Part shown: in pieces, positions 1 through 8,789 of the stretch
How positions within the stretch are numbered: position 1 is the first letter of the stretch
Layout: each line of letters begins with the position of its first letter
NCBI GenBank assembly: GCA_040226215.1
Contig: JAVKFF010000084.1
Coordinates: forward strand, 1 to 43,454
Reading direction: 5' to 3'
Origin: JAVKFF01 sp040226215
GTDB taxonomy: Bacteria > Pseudomonadota > Alphaproteobacteria > DSM-16000 > Inquilinaceae
Length of the DNA: 43,454 nt
Notes under the pieces: generated by a model
Told to the model about the DNA's origin: nothing
Database searches by the model: none
What the model saw: only the letters and a program-made list of their open reading frames with translations
Made by a program: the position numbers and the translations under genes

Positions 1-1226
1 GGCCCGACCGCCATCGCCGCGACGAGCGGACTGGCGACCGGCAGGAAGACCGCGTTGGAATAGGGCGGGCCGACGGAGATGCGGCTGCCGCCGGCGACCT
101 CGACGAACAGGGGGTAGAGGGTGCCCAGGAAGACGGTGAGCGCGGCGGTGGAGAGCAGCAGATTGTTGAGGATCAGCCCGCCTTCCCGGCTGATCGGCGC
201 GAACAGGCCGCCCCCCTTCAGCCGTGGCGCGCGCACGGCGAAGAGGGTGAGCGCACCGCCGATCGTCAGCGCCAGCAGGACGAGGATGAACAGGCCCCGC
301 GCCGGGTCGACCGCGAAGGCGTGCACCGAGGTCAGTACGCCGGAGCGCACCAGGAAGGTGCCGAGCAGCGAGAGCCCGAAGGTGACGATGGCCAGCAGGA
401 TGGTCCAGCTCTTGAGCGTGTCGCGCTTCTCGACCACCATCGCGGAGTGCAGCAACGCGGTGCCGGTGAGCCAGGGCATGAAGCTGGCGTTCTCCACCGG
501 ATCCCAGAACCACCAGCCGCCCCAGCCGAGCTCGTAATAGGCCCACCAGGAGCCCAGCGCGATGCCGGCCGTCAGCCCGCACCAGGCGACCAGCGTCCAG
601 GGCCTGACCCAGCGCGCCCAGGCGGCGTCCACCCGCCCCTCGATCAGCGCCGCGATGGCGAAGGAGAAGGCCATGGAGAAGCCGACATAGCCGAAATAGA
701 GCATCGGCGGATGGAAGGCGAGGCCGGGGTCCTGCAAGAGCGGATTGAGGTCGTTGCCGTCGAGTGGGGCGGGATCGGCGCGCAGGAAGGGATTCGAGGT
801 GACCAGGATGAAGAGCAGGAAGCCGACGCCGATCAGCCCCTGGATGGCCAGCACCCGTGCCTTGAGGCTGGTCGGGAGATTGCGTCCGAAGGCCGCGACC
901 ATGGCACCGAACAGGGCGAGCATCAGGATCCACAGCAGCATCGAGCCCTCGTGATTGCCCCACACGCCGGTCAGCTTGTAGAGCCAGGGCTTCGCCGAAT
1001 GGCTGTTCTCGACCACGTTCAGCACGGAGAAGTCGCTGACCAGATAGGCGTAGGTCAGGGCCGCAAAGGCGATCGCCACCAGGGCCAGCTGCACCAGGGC
1101 GGCCGGCGTCGCGACGGCCATCATGCCGCCATGTCCGCGCCAGGCGCCGACAAGCGGCACCAGCGCCTGAAGGAAGGCGACCACCAGGGCGAGCACGAGG
1201 GCGAAATGGCCGAGTTCGGGGATCAT
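1..1226 (-). CDS. ccmF: Cytochrome c haem lyase subunit CcmF (partial, C-terminus outside window)
   Basis: CcmF is the large membrane subunit of the System I cytochrome c haem lyase; it takes haem from holo-CcmE and attaches it to CXXCH motifs of apocytochromes on the periplasmic face. About 408 codons are present, beginning MIPELGHFAL. The family's Trp-rich haem-handling motif WGGWWFWDP lies at residues 235-243, and WGNHEGSMLLW lies near residue 89. Many hydrophobic segments alternate through the sequence. The ATG at 1226 has no better upstream alternative and follows the ccmE stop by 54 bp. The last third of the protein (family length about 650 aa) lies beyond base 1. Identity is very secure. 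Confidence 0.95.
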   Translation of the reverse strand, partial: MIPELGHFALVLALVVAFLQALVPLVGAWRGHGGMMAVATPAALVQLALVAIAFAALTYAYLVSDFSVLNVVENSHSAKPWLYKLTGVWGNHEGSMLLWILMLALFGAMVAAFGRNLPTSLKARVLAIQGLIGVGFLLFILVTSNPFLRADPAPLDGNDLNPLLQDPGLAFHPPMLYFGYVGFSMAFSFAIAALIEGRVDAAWARWVRPWTLVAWCGLTAGIALGSWWAYYELGWGGWWFWDPVENASFMPWLTGTALLHSAMVVEKRDTLKSWTILLAIVTFGLSLLGTFLVRSGVLTSVHAFAVDPARGLFILVLLALTIGGALTLFAVRAPRLKGGGLFAPISREGGLILNNLLLSTAALTVFLGTLYPLFVEVAGGSRISVGPPYSNAVFLPVASPLVAAMAVG

Positions 1227-1280
1227 GATCGCGAGGTCAGGCGCAACCGGCGCCCCTCCGTCCCGCCTGCTCCTTTCCGG

Positions 1281-1781
1281 TCATTGGGTGACCACGCTGT
1301 CGCCGCCCTGGGGCACGACGGCGCGGTTGCCGCTCGCCTGCGGCGCGGTGAGCGGGCCGTGGCCGGCCGCCTCCAGCGCTTCGGCGACCTCCGGCGGCAT
1401 GTAGGTCTCGTCGTGGCGGGCCAGCACCTCGTCGGCCACGAACACGCCGTCGCCACCCAGAATGCCGTGGGCGACCACGCCCTGACCCTCGCGGAACAGG
1501 TCCGGCAGGATGCCTTCGTAGCGCACGTCGACATCGTGCACCGTGTTGGTGACGGTGAAGGCGACGCCCGCGCTGTCGTCGAGTTGGACCACCGAACCGT
1601 CGGCCACCAGGCCACCCAGCCGGAAGCGCTGGCCAGGCTCGACCTGGCGCTCGGCGATTTCGGTGGGCGAGTAGAAGAACAGGATGTTGTCCTCGAACGC
1701 CGTCAGCGCCAGGGCCGTGGCGGTGCCGAGGCCGAGCGCGCACAGTCCGACAATCGCCAGCCGCCGCCGCTTACGCGTCAT
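1281..1781 (-). CDS. ccmE: Periplasmic haem chaperone CcmE
   Basis: CcmE is a membrane-anchored periplasmic haem chaperone that binds haem covalently through a histidine and passes it to CcmF. The 166-aa product has one N-terminal signal anchor (about residues 7-28) and an OB-fold domain. The haem-binding motif is ARHDETYMPP, placing the attachment histidine at residue 123. The C-terminal tail is polar and variable, as usual. The gene overlaps the end of ccmD by 11 bp, which implies translational coupling. Length and motif match the family, and nothing appears broken. Confidence 0.96.
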   Translation of the reverse strand: MTRKRRRLAIVGLCALGLGTATALALTAFEDNILFFYSPTEIAERQVEPGQRFRLGGLVADGSVVQLDDSAGVAFTVTNTVHDVDVRYEGILPDLFREGQGVVAHGILGGDGVFVADEVLARHDETYMPPEVAEALEAAGHGPLTAPQASGNRAVVPQGGDSVVTQ

Positions 1782-1956
1782 CGCCGCGCCTCTCCCGTCG
1801 CCGGCCGCGGACCGCCTCCAGCGTTTTCAGGGTCTTCTCCGCCGCGCGGAGCCGCCGCCAGGACACGACCGCCAGCGCGACGATCAGCACCAGTGCCAGA
1901 CCGTAGGCGCCCCAGACATAGGGCGCGTAGCCGCCCATGGCGAAGAACTCGCTCAC
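1771..1956 (-). CDS. ccmD: Small haem exporter protein CcmD
   Basis: CcmD is a short single-pass membrane protein needed to release holo-CcmE from the CcmABC complex. The 61-aa product has a hydrophobic segment at about residues 12-32, preceded by the aromatic MGGYAPYVW stretch that is typical of CcmD. A very basic tail (RGRRRERR) is presumably cytoplasmic. It lies between ccmC and ccmE, the standard place, and overlaps ccmE. Such small genes are often missed, but position and sequence both support this one. Confidence 0.93.
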   Translation of the reverse strand: MSEFFAMGGYAPYVWGAYGLALVLIVALAVVSWRRLRAAEKTLKTLEAVRGRRRERRGDDA

Positions 1957-2092
1957 CTCTCTCGTCCCGGCTTCCTCGTCCCGGCACCCGCTGGCCCGCT
2001 CCCGGCAGTGTGCGACATCTAGTGATTTTCCGTTCCCATGCTAAGTCCGGCCGCCCCGGCCACGGCCGTTGGTTCATGCCTTGACGGCCCGT

Positions 2093-2854
2093 TCAGGCCG
2101 TCTGCTCGACCGCCTCGTCCGCCTGGCGTCGCACCTGTCGCCCGACCGTGGCGAGGCGCAGCACCTCGATCTTGCGCCGGGCGATCTCTGTGCGCGTGCG
2201 CACCAGCGCGATGGCTAGGAACAGCGCCGTCAGCCCCAGCATCATCACCAGCAGCGGCCACAGCATGGCGGCGTCGACGGCCGGCGTGCCGATGCGGCTG
2301 ATGCTGGCCGGCTGGTGCAGCGTATTCCACCAGTCGACCGAGAACTTGATGATCGGCAGGTTGACCGTGCCGACGAGGACCAGCACCGCGCCGGAGCGCA
2401 GGCCGCGCTGCGGATCGTCGAACGCCCCGGCCAGCGCCAGATAGCCAAGATAGAGGAAAAACAGGATCAGCACGCTGGTCAACCGCGCGTCCCAGACCCA
2501 CCAGGTACCCCACATCGGCTCGCCCCACAACCCGCCGGTGACCAGGCAGAGGAAGGTGAAGACAGCACCCACCGGCGCGACGGCCTTGGTGAACAGCCCG
2601 GCCAGCGGATGCCGCCAGACCAGGAAGGCGACGCTGGCCAGCGCCATCAGGGCGTAGCCGAACATGGCGAGCCAGGCCGAGGGCACGTGCACATACATGA
2701 TGCGCACCGCCTCGCCCTGCTGGTAGTCCGGCGGCGAGGCGACAAGTGCGAGGTAAAGCCCCACCGGCAGCGCCACGCCGGCGACGCCCACCAGCCACGG
2801 CATCAGACGGGCGGCGAGACGGTTGAACCGGGCGGGGTTGGCGAATTTGTGCAT
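2093..2854 (-). CDS. ccmC: Haem transport/ligation protein CcmC
   Basis: CcmC is the integral membrane protein that delivers haem to CcmE in the periplasm. The 253-aa product has about six membrane segments and the family Trp-rich motif WGTWWVWD at residues 115-122. Two periplasmic histidines likely to ligate haem are seen: H56 in MYVHVPSAW and H180 in WWNTLHQ. A basic cytoplasmic tail follows. It is separated from ccmB by about 125 bp and from ccmD by about 136 bp, so the operon is looser here than between ccmA and ccmB. No promoter is obvious in those gaps. Confidence 0.96.
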   Translation of the reverse strand: MHKFANPARFNRLAARLMPWLVGVAGVALPVGLYLALVASPPDYQQGEAVRIMYVHVPSAWLAMFGYALMALASVAFLVWRHPLAGLFTKAVAPVGAVFTFLCLVTGGLWGEPMWGTWWVWDARLTSVLILFFLYLGYLALAGAFDDPQRGLRSGAVLVLVGTVNLPIIKFSVDWWNTLHQPASISRIGTPAVDAAMLWPLLVMMLGLTALFLAIALVRTRTEIARRKIEVLRLATVGRQVRRQADEAVEQTA

Positions 2855-2979
2855 GCGCCCTCACATAGAGCGTTTCAGGCCGCCATGAAAGCGATCTGGA
2901 TCAATTCTTGGCCGACATCTTGCCGCGCCCGGGCCTGCCGGACAAAGGACGCCTGGGCTGCGGATTTCATTCCACAGCG

Positions 2980-3645
2980 TCACTCCACGGCCTGGCGCAT
3001 CGCAGCCGCGGCCGCGACCGGCGCCAGCGGCAGCGCTGCCGCCAGCAGCCCGCCGAGCAGCAGCAGGTTGGCCCGTGCGCTCAGGCCCTGCAGCACCGCG
3101 TCGATGGCGCCGACGGCGAAGATCAGCGGCGGAACCAGGAGCGGCAGGACGAGGAGCGCCAGAAGCGCGCCGCCCCGCCTCGCGCCGATGGTCAGCGCCG
3201 CGCCGATGCCGCCGACCAGGCTGAGCACCGGGGTGCCGACGAGCAGGGTGGCGAGCAGGATGAGGTAGCCTCGCGACGGCAGGCCCAACATGGCGGCGAG
3301 AACCGGAGAGACCAGCACCAGCGGCAGGCCGGTTACCAGCCAGTGGGCGACCATCTTGGCGAAGGCGACGACCTCCAGCCCGGTGCCGCGCGCCAGATGC
3401 ACCTCGATCACCCCGTCATCGGCGTCGCCCTGGAAAAGGCGTTCGAGCGAGAGCAGGGCGGCGAGCAGCGCCGCCACCCAGAGCACCCCCGGCGCGATGC
3501 GCGCCAGGAGGTTCGGCTCCGGGCCCAGGCCGAAGGGGAACAGGGTCACGGCGATGACGAAAAAGGCCAGCGCCACGCCGGCATCGGTGCCGCCGCGCAG
3601 GGCCAGCACAATTTCGCGCCGCAGCAGCAGGAAGAAGCCGCTCAC
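2980..3645 (-). CDS. ccmB: Haem exporter permease CcmB (GTG start)
   Basis: CcmB is the membrane permease of the CcmAB ABC complex, which drives release of holo-CcmE from CcmC. The 221-aa product starts SGFFLLLRREI after a GTG at 3645. That GTG overlaps the ccmA TGA as GTGA, and this decides the start; a second GTG directly upstream at 3648 is the only close alternative. The open frame extends further upstream, but that part is an out-of-frame image of ccmA. Six hydrophobic segments and the ERLFQGDADDG stretch are typical of CcmB. Confidence 0.93.
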   Translation of the reverse strand: MSGFFLLLRREIVLALRGGTDAGVALAFFVIAVTLFPFGLGPEPNLLARIAPGVLWVAALLAALLSLERLFQGDADDGVIEVHLARGTGLEVVAFAKMVAHWLVTGLPLVLVSPVLAAMLGLPSRGYLILLATLLVGTPVLSLVGGIGAALTIGARRGGALLALLVLPLLVPPLIFAVGAIDAVLQGLSARANLLLLGGLLAAALPLAPVAAAAAMRQAVE

Positions 3646-4268
3646 CACGCCTCGGCCGGCTGGTGGTCGGCCATGTCGAGGGTCGCCGCATCCGGCAGGT
3701 CGAACGACAGATGGGTGCTGGCCACAACCATGCCGCCGCCCTCGAGATGGCGCCGCACCTGGCCCTCGAGGAGACCGACGGCGCCGCTGTCGAGGCCGAC
3801 CGTCGGCTCGTCCAGCAGCCACAGCCGCGACGGCGCGACGAGCAGGCGGGCGAGCGCGGCGCGCCGCTTCTGGCCCTGGCTGAGATAGCGCTGCGGGGTA
3901 TCGGCGAGGGGGGCGAGACCGAAGCCCTCCAGCGCCAGGCGCGCGCGCGCCGGCGCCTCGCGACGGTCGGCGAGCCGGGCCCAGAAGGTGAGATCCTCGA
4001 GCGGCGTCAGCGCCGGCTTCTGGCCGTTGGCGTGGCCGATGAGCGCGATGGGGTCGCGGCCGTCATCATCCGCCTCCCGTCGCCAGCCGCAGCGGCCGTC
4101 GAAGGGGCGGGAAAGGCCGGCGATCAGGCGCAGCAGCGATGACTTGCCCGAGCCGTTCGGACCCACCACCCGCAGGGCGGCGCCCGGCACCAGATCGAAG
4201 GAGACGTCCTGGAACACCAGGCGTCCACCCCGCACGCAGGCGAGGTCGCGCGCCTGGTAGACGATCAT
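3642..4268 (-). CDS. ccmA: Haem exporter ATP-binding protein CcmA
   Basis: CcmA is the ATPase of the CcmABC(D) complex; its ATP hydrolysis powers release of holo-CcmE. The 208-aa product shows Walker A GPNGSGKS (residues 36-43), a signature sequence YLSQGQKRR (around 128-136), Walker B LWLLDEPT (149-156) and a switch histidine in STHLSF (H186). The ATG at 4268 overlaps the stop of the upstream small membrane gene as ATGA, and its stop overlaps the ccmB GTG as GTGA. All three are therefore translationally coupled. Length is normal for the family. Confidence 0.95.
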   Translation of the reverse strand: MIVYQARDLACVRGGRLVFQDVSFDLVPGAALRVVGPNGSGKSSLLRLIAGLSRPFDGRCGWRREADDDGRDPIALIGHANGQKPALTPLEDLTFWARLADRREAPARARLALEGFGLAPLADTPQRYLSQGQKRRAALARLLVAPSRLWLLDEPTVGLDSGAVGLLEGQVRRHLEGGGMVVASTHLSFDLPDAATLDMADHQPAEAW

Positions 4269-4543
4269 CGGGAGCGGTCGCCGTCCGACGGCTCCGCATC
4301 CAGGCGTGCGGTGGTGATGAGAATGCCGCCGGCGATCACGATCAGGACGAAGCCGAACGCGACCAGCACGTAGTAGACGAGATCGGCCCGGTTCTGGGTG
4401 CCGAAGATGGCATAGGCGAGCCAGCGGTCGGCCATGGCGGCAACGATGTAGGCCGCGGCACCGCATGCGACCAGGATCGCCGCCGCGATCTTGCGTCGTG
4501 CCCGGCGCTTCAGCCGTGTGCCGTCCTGCCGACCTGCCGTCAT
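4265..4543 (-). CDS. Hypothetical two-helix membrane protein, first gene of the ccm operon
   Basis: I do not recognise this 92-aa protein. It has a basic N-terminus (RLKRRARRK) and two hydrophobic segments at about residues 19-37 and 55-77, with a polar acidic tail. The predicted topology is both ends in the cytoplasm. It overlaps ccmA by four bases (ATGA), so it is probably co-translated with the haem exporter and could be an accessory of CcmABC. That role is inferred only from position. The coding frame agrees with the surrounding codon bias. Confidence 0.75.
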   Translation of the reverse strand: MTAGRQDGTRLKRRARRKIAAAILVACGAAAYIVAAMADRWLAYAIFGTQNRADLVYYVLVAFGFVLIVIAGGILITTARLDAEPSDGDRSR

Positions 4544-4556
4544 CGGATTCGCTCCG

Positions 4557-4600
4557 TCCCGCTGTTTTCCCCGTCGTTATCCCGGGTGCGCAGGCATGAC
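4557..4600. repeat. Degenerate REP-like intergenic repeat
   Basis: The stretch CCGTCGTTATCCCGGGTGCG followed by a GCATGAC end resembles the GTCATCCCGGG-core palindromes seen again at 42262-42551. It lies just upstream of the first ccm-operon gene. The arms pair poorly here, so this is at most a decayed copy. Confidence 0.35.
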
Positions 4601-4667
4601 CATTAGATCAAGACGCGGGGAGGCGAAAGCCCTTGACGGTGGGGGCGGCGCGATTAGAACACCGGAT

Positions 4668-4709
4668 AAAAAAAGGCCACCGCCAGGGGTCAGGGCAGCG
4701 GTGGCCTTT
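4668..4709 (-). terminator. Strong leftward rho-independent terminator
   Basis: Twelve-base arms (4672-4683 and 4698-4709, reading AAAGGCCACCGC and its complement) enclose a 14-base loop. On the minus strand the stem is followed by seven T residues (complement of 4668-4674). It should end leftward transcripts coming from the PaaK-like gene that stops at 4904, insulating the ccm operon. On the plus strand only three T follow, so it is not a good rightward terminator. Confidence 0.8.
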
Positions 4710-4903
4710 AAATGGGGTCCGTCGACTGAGCTTGCGGAGGCTTATCGGGACCCGGTGTGGACGGGGTAGACTCGCAACTACACCCCGTCGTCCGTCCTGT
4801 TCTGAGGGACGTTCTTACAGTGTTCCCCGAATCTGGCGAAACTGTGATCGCTTCGCGCTGTTTCTCGGACAGCGAGAAGCCGGATCATCTACCTTTGTTA
4901 TGA
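4710..4903 (-). other. Structured gene-free region, possible 3' UTR or small RNA
   Basis: No credible ORF is present. Several consecutive hairpins can be drawn: GACGGGGT...ACCCCGTC (about 4759-4789), CGTCC...GGACG (about 4794-4812) and CGCTGT...ACAGCG (about 4855-4875). The block ends on the minus strand at the strong terminator at 4668-4709. It could be a structured 3' UTR of the liv-like operon or a separate small RNA. I checked it by eye against tRNA, tmRNA, SRP RNA, RNase P RNA and 6S RNA landmarks and could not assign it. Confidence 0.35.
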
Positions 4904-6157
4904 CTATTTCGACATTCCGGCGTCTTTCCTTCGGTCGTCGATGACCTTTCCGTCATTCGGCAGGCTGCCGGGGGCGACGAGTTCCACCACGCCGCGCAAC
5001 TTGGTGACCGATTGCAGCGTCGCGGCGATCGCCTCGGCCGCGCCGTCCGGCGCCCGGTCGCTCTCCACGGCCAGCGTCATCGAATCGACGCCCGACGCCG
5101 CCGTCACGGTCAGCCGGGCGCGCGCGATGCCGGGATGGCGCGAGACGATTTCGGCGACCTGGCGTGGATGGACGAACATGCCCTTGACCTTGGTGGTCTG
5201 GTCGGCACGGCCCATCCAGCCCCGCAGCAGCGGCGCGGTGTGGCCCGTGGCGCTTTGACCAGGCGCGATGGCGGAGAGGTCGCCGGTAGCGAAGCGGATC
5301 AGCGGATAGGCGCGACTGAAGGTGGTGACGACGACCTCACCGACCTCGCCGTCGGGGAGCGGATCGCCGGTGCCGGGACGGACGATCTCGACGATGATGT
5401 GCTCGTCCAGGACCAGGCCGTCACGGGCCGCCGTCTCGTAGGCGATCAGGCCGATATCCGCAGTGCCGTAGGACTGCATGACCGCGATGTCGCGCCCGGC
5501 GTAGAAATCCTTGAGCTCGGGGAACAGTGGCCCGCCCGATACATGGGCCAGCCGCAGCGAGCCGGAAGGGAGGCCGAGGGCATCCGCCTTCTCCAGGATC
5601 GCCTTCAGGAAGTCGGGCGTGCCGACATAGGCGCGCGGCCGGATGTCGGCGATGGCTCTTGCCTGCTGCTCGGTATTGCCGACGCCCGCCGGCACCACGG
5701 CGGCGCCGATCGCCTCCGCCCCGCAGTCGAACATCACGCCCGCCGGCGTGAAATGGTAGGCGAAGCAGTTCTGCACGATGTCGCCCTTGCGGATGCCGGT
5801 GGCCCAGAGCGCCCGTGCGGTGCGCCAATAGTCCGGTCCTTCGCCCTCGGCGTCGTAGATCGGCCCGGGCGAGGCGAAGATCCGGCGCAGGCCCGCCCCC
5901 GGCTTCACGGCCGCGAGCCCGGCGAAGGGCGGCCGCGCGGCCTGGGCGTCCGGCAGGTCGGCCTTGCGCAGCAGCGGCAGGCGGGCGAGCGCCGCCCGGT
6001 CGGTGACGGTCTCCGGATCGACATCGGCCAGCCGGCGCGCATGGCCCGGCGCGTTCGCCTTGGCGTGGGCGATCTGGTCGCGCAGCCTGGCCATGAGATC
6101 GGCCTCCCGCGCGTCGGCGGAGCGGGTTTCGAGGGCGTCGTAGTGGCTGTCGGTCAT
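4904..6157 (-). CDS. Phenylacetate-CoA ligase (PaaK)-like AMP-dependent acyl-CoA ligase
   Basis: This 417-aa protein belongs to the PaaK branch of adenylate-forming enzymes, which make aryl- or acyl-CoA from acid, ATP and CoA. Recognisable elements are SYGTADIGLIAYE (adenine-binding region), FATGDLSAI (the usual TGD) and GRADQTTKVKGMFVHP (hinge to the C-terminal lid). The Thr/Ser/Gly-rich P-loop expected near residue 95 is replaced by FASPGPIYDAEG, so this is a divergent subgroup and its substrate is unknown. The ATG at 6157 (MTDSHYDALE) lies 35 bp after livF; the longer open frame upstream only shadows livF. It is the last gene of the transport operon, which suggests it activates the imported acid. 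Confidence 0.85.
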   Translation of the reverse strand: MTDSHYDALETRSADAREADLMARLRDQIAHAKANAPGHARRLADVDPETVTDRAALARLPLLRKADLPDAQAARPPFAGLAAVKPGAGLRRIFASPGPIYDAEGEGPDYWRTARALWATGIRKGDIVQNCFAYHFTPAGVMFDCGAEAIGAAVVPAGVGNTEQQARAIADIRPRAYVGTPDFLKAILEKADALGLPSGSLRLAHVSGGPLFPELKDFYAGRDIAVMQSYGTADIGLIAYETAARDGLVLDEHIIVEIVRPGTGDPLPDGEVGEVVVTTFSRAYPLIRFATGDLSAIAPGQSATGHTAPLLRGWMGRADQTTKVKGMFVHPRQVAEIVSRHPGIARARLTVTAASGVDSMTLAVESDRAPDGAAEAIAATLQSVTKLRGVVELVAPGSLPNDGKVIDDRRKDAGMSK

Positions 6158-6192
6158 GGGCCTTCCAGCGTCTCCGGTCGTCAGCCGCCCGC

Positions 6193-7035
<843 letters not shown>

Positions 7036-7064
7036 TGTCGGAAACTGCCTGTGGGAACGAGCCG

Positions 7065-7430
7065 ATGGCCGAGCAATCGATAGCGGACGCCTGGACCAGG
7101 GTACACGGTTTCGCCCTCTCCTTGCCTGAAGCCACCGAGGACCTGCCCTGGGGTCACCCGGCCATCAAGGTGCGCGGCAAGACCTTCGTCTTCATGGGCA
7201 ACCAGGGCCCCACCCTGTCGCTCAGCGTGAAGCTGCCGCAGTCGTCGCATTTCGCCCTCGACTACCCGTTCACCGCGCCGACCGGCTACGGCCTCGGCCG
7301 CAGCGGCTGGGTCTCGGCCAGCTTCGCCGAAGGGGACACGGTGCCCCTCGACGTGCTGGAGGCCTGGATCGGCGAGAGCTACCGGGCCGTGGCGCCCAGA
7401 ACGCTCGCCCGGCGGCTCGACGCCGGCTGA
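7065..7430 (+). CDS. MmcQ/YjbR family DNA-binding-fold protein
   Basis: The 121-aa product matches the MmcQ/YjbR (DUF419) family, small alpha/beta proteins with a CyaY-like fold and no settled biochemical role. Typical features are a leading helix, ALSLPEATEDLPWGHPAIKVRGKTFVFM, and a Trp in the GRSGWVSASF strand. The ATG at 7065 (MAEQSIADAW) is chosen over an upstream in-frame ATG at 6996 because the latter would overlap livF and adds a non-conserved extension. The gene runs opposite to its neighbours inside the liv-like operon, divergent from livF by about 30 bp and convergent with the binding-protein gene. Confidence 0.87.
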   Translation: MAEQSIADAWTRVHGFALSLPEATEDLPWGHPAIKVRGKTFVFMGNQGPTLSLSVKLPQSSHFALDYPFTAPTGYGLGRSGWVSASFAEGDTVPLDVLEAWIGESYRAVAPRTLARRLDAG

Positions 7431-7436
7431 ACGGGA

Positions 7437-7452
7437 CGGCGCCCGAGCGCCG
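7437..7452. terminator. Weak hairpin between convergent genes
   Basis: A perfect 6-bp stem (CGGCGC/GCGCCG) with a four-base loop lies seven bases after the YjbR-family stop and just before the end of the binding-protein gene. There is no T-run, so it is a weak or rho-assisted stop at best. Confidence 0.35.
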
Positions 7453-7471
7453 CCCCGCCCACGTCTCGGGC

Positions 7472-8737
7472 TCAGTAGCCGAGCCACTCCGGCCGGCGCT
7501 CCAGGGTGATCTCGCCAACCTGCTCGAGCGACATCACGCCGTCGGCCACGAGGTCCGCCACTTCCTGGCCTTCCGTGGCGCCGTCGACATGCCCCTGGTA
7601 GATCGAGACCGTCATCAGGCCCCGATGGTCCTCGGCCGTCCAGGTTGAGGGATAGCACAGACCGTCCAGGCCTTCCGGAACCCAGTCGCTCTGCGCCTCG
7701 ATATAGGCCTTGATGCCGGGACCGGTGACCTCGTCATCGGCCTCGTAGGCGCCGCGCATGGCCTCGACCATGTAGGCGGCCGAACAGACGCCGGCGAGAT
7801 AGCTCAGCACCTGGTAGTCGTCGCCGCCGGCGATCTCCTGCACCCGGGCGATGGCCTCGTTGTCGTCGGTGAAGATCGACTGGGTGCGCACCGCGACTAC
7901 GACGCCGTCCGCCGCCGCGCCGGCGGCGCGCATGACATTCTCGTCATAGCCCCAGACGTTGGAGACGAACTGGGTCTCTACGCCGAGATTGGCGCAGGAA
8001 TTCAGCATGGCGATGTTGGCGCCGGCGATGTTGGCGAGATAGGCGTAGTCCGCGCCCACCTCGTTCAGGGTCAGGCACTGGGCGGTGAAGTCCGCCGGCC
8101 CCATCGAGTACTGGATCTGATCGGCGACCTCGAAGCCGAGTTCGGTGGCGTATTCGCTGCAGGCCTGGCGCGGGCTCTCCGGATAGGGATGGTCCGCACC
8201 CATGTGCACCCAGATCGGCGTGCCCTCGCCGCCGCTGGCCTCCCAGTCCTCCCACGACCACTGGGCCAGTGCCCGGCAGGCGTCGGAATAGGACGGGCCG
8301 TAGAAGAAGTTGTAGGGCGCGGCCTCCGGCGAGCGCTCCGCATCGCCGGTGGGATCGGTCAGCGCACCGGAATAGGAAGCCGAGAAGTAGGGGATCTCGT
8401 CCTCGGCGACGAACTGGATCAGCGCCTCGGTGTCGGCCGTGCCCCAGCCCTGGATGGCGACGACGTCATCCGACACCCAGTCCTGGTAGATCGAGACCGC
8501 GCGCGGCGCCTGGTAGGCGTAGTCGATTGTCTCGAACGCAATCTCCGTGCCGTCGATGCCGCCATTGGCATTGTACCAGGCGAAGGCGTCGGCAATGCCG
8601 TCGGCATAGGCGACGCCGATCGAGGCGGTGGCGCCGGTGAGATCGGCCAGGTGGCCGACGAAGACGTCCTGGGCCTGGGCCGAGCCGACGGCCAGCGCGG
8701 CCACGGCGGTCGCGGTGGTCAGTTTCAACGCGTTCAT
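7472..8737 (-). CDS. HAAT-family ABC transporter periplasmic substrate-binding protein
   Basis: This is a periplasmic binding protein of the LivJ/LivK-like (Peripla_BP_6) type, feeding LivHMGF. The 421-aa product has a clear signal peptide (MNALKLTTATAVAALAVGSAQA, cleavage near residue 22) followed by a two-lobed domain beginning VFVGHLADLTGAT. It is longer than classical LivJ and has several cysteines (QACSEY, AQCLTL, NSCANL, GVCSAA, GLCYP), which fits the aromatic- or aliphatic-acid subgroup better than true leucine binders. A good ribosome site (GGGAGGAAG) precedes the ATG at 8737. A hairpin separates it from livM. The substrate cannot be read from sequence. Confidence 0.9.
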   Translation of the reverse strand: MNALKLTTATAVAALAVGSAQAQDVFVGHLADLTGATASIGVAYADGIADAFAWYNANGGIDGTEIAFETIDYAYQAPRAVSIYQDWVSDDVVAIQGWGTADTEALIQFVAEDEIPYFSASYSGALTDPTGDAERSPEAAPYNFFYGPSYSDACRALAQWSWEDWEASGGEGTPIWVHMGADHPYPESPRQACSEYATELGFEVADQIQYSMGPADFTAQCLTLNEVGADYAYLANIAGANIAMLNSCANLGVETQFVSNVWGYDENVMRAAGAAADGVVVAVRTQSIFTDDNEAIARVQEIAGGDDYQVLSYLAGVCSAAYMVEAMRGAYEADDEVTGPGIKAYIEAQSDWVPEGLDGLCYPSTWTAEDHRGLMTVSIYQGHVDGATEGQEVADLVADGVMSLEQVGEITLERRPEWLGY

Positions 8738-8763
8738 GGATCTGCTTCCTCCCTTGATGGGCG

Positions 8764-8789
8764 CCGCCCGGTCGCTCGCTGCCGGGCGG
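8764..8789 (-). promoter_or_regulatory. Intercistronic hairpin between livM and the binding-protein gene
   Basis: Eight-base arms (CCGCCCGG at 8764-8771 and CCGGGCGG at 8782-8789) enclose a ten-base loop in the 70-bp gap. There is no T-run. In many ABC operons a stable stem at this place protects or delimits the mRNA and raises binding-protein yield over permease; that role is inferred here. Confidence 0.45.

Noticed and set aside
321..2084. 587-codon plus-strand frame over ccmF/ccmE/ccmD
   Set aside because: Composition artefact: the product is rich in Gln, Gly, Arg and His without motif, and the minus strand carries clear ccm genes.
4714..4900. tmRNA, 6S RNA, SRP RNA or RNase P RNA
   Set aside because: No conserved core of these RNAs could be found by eye, so it is kept only as unassigned structure.
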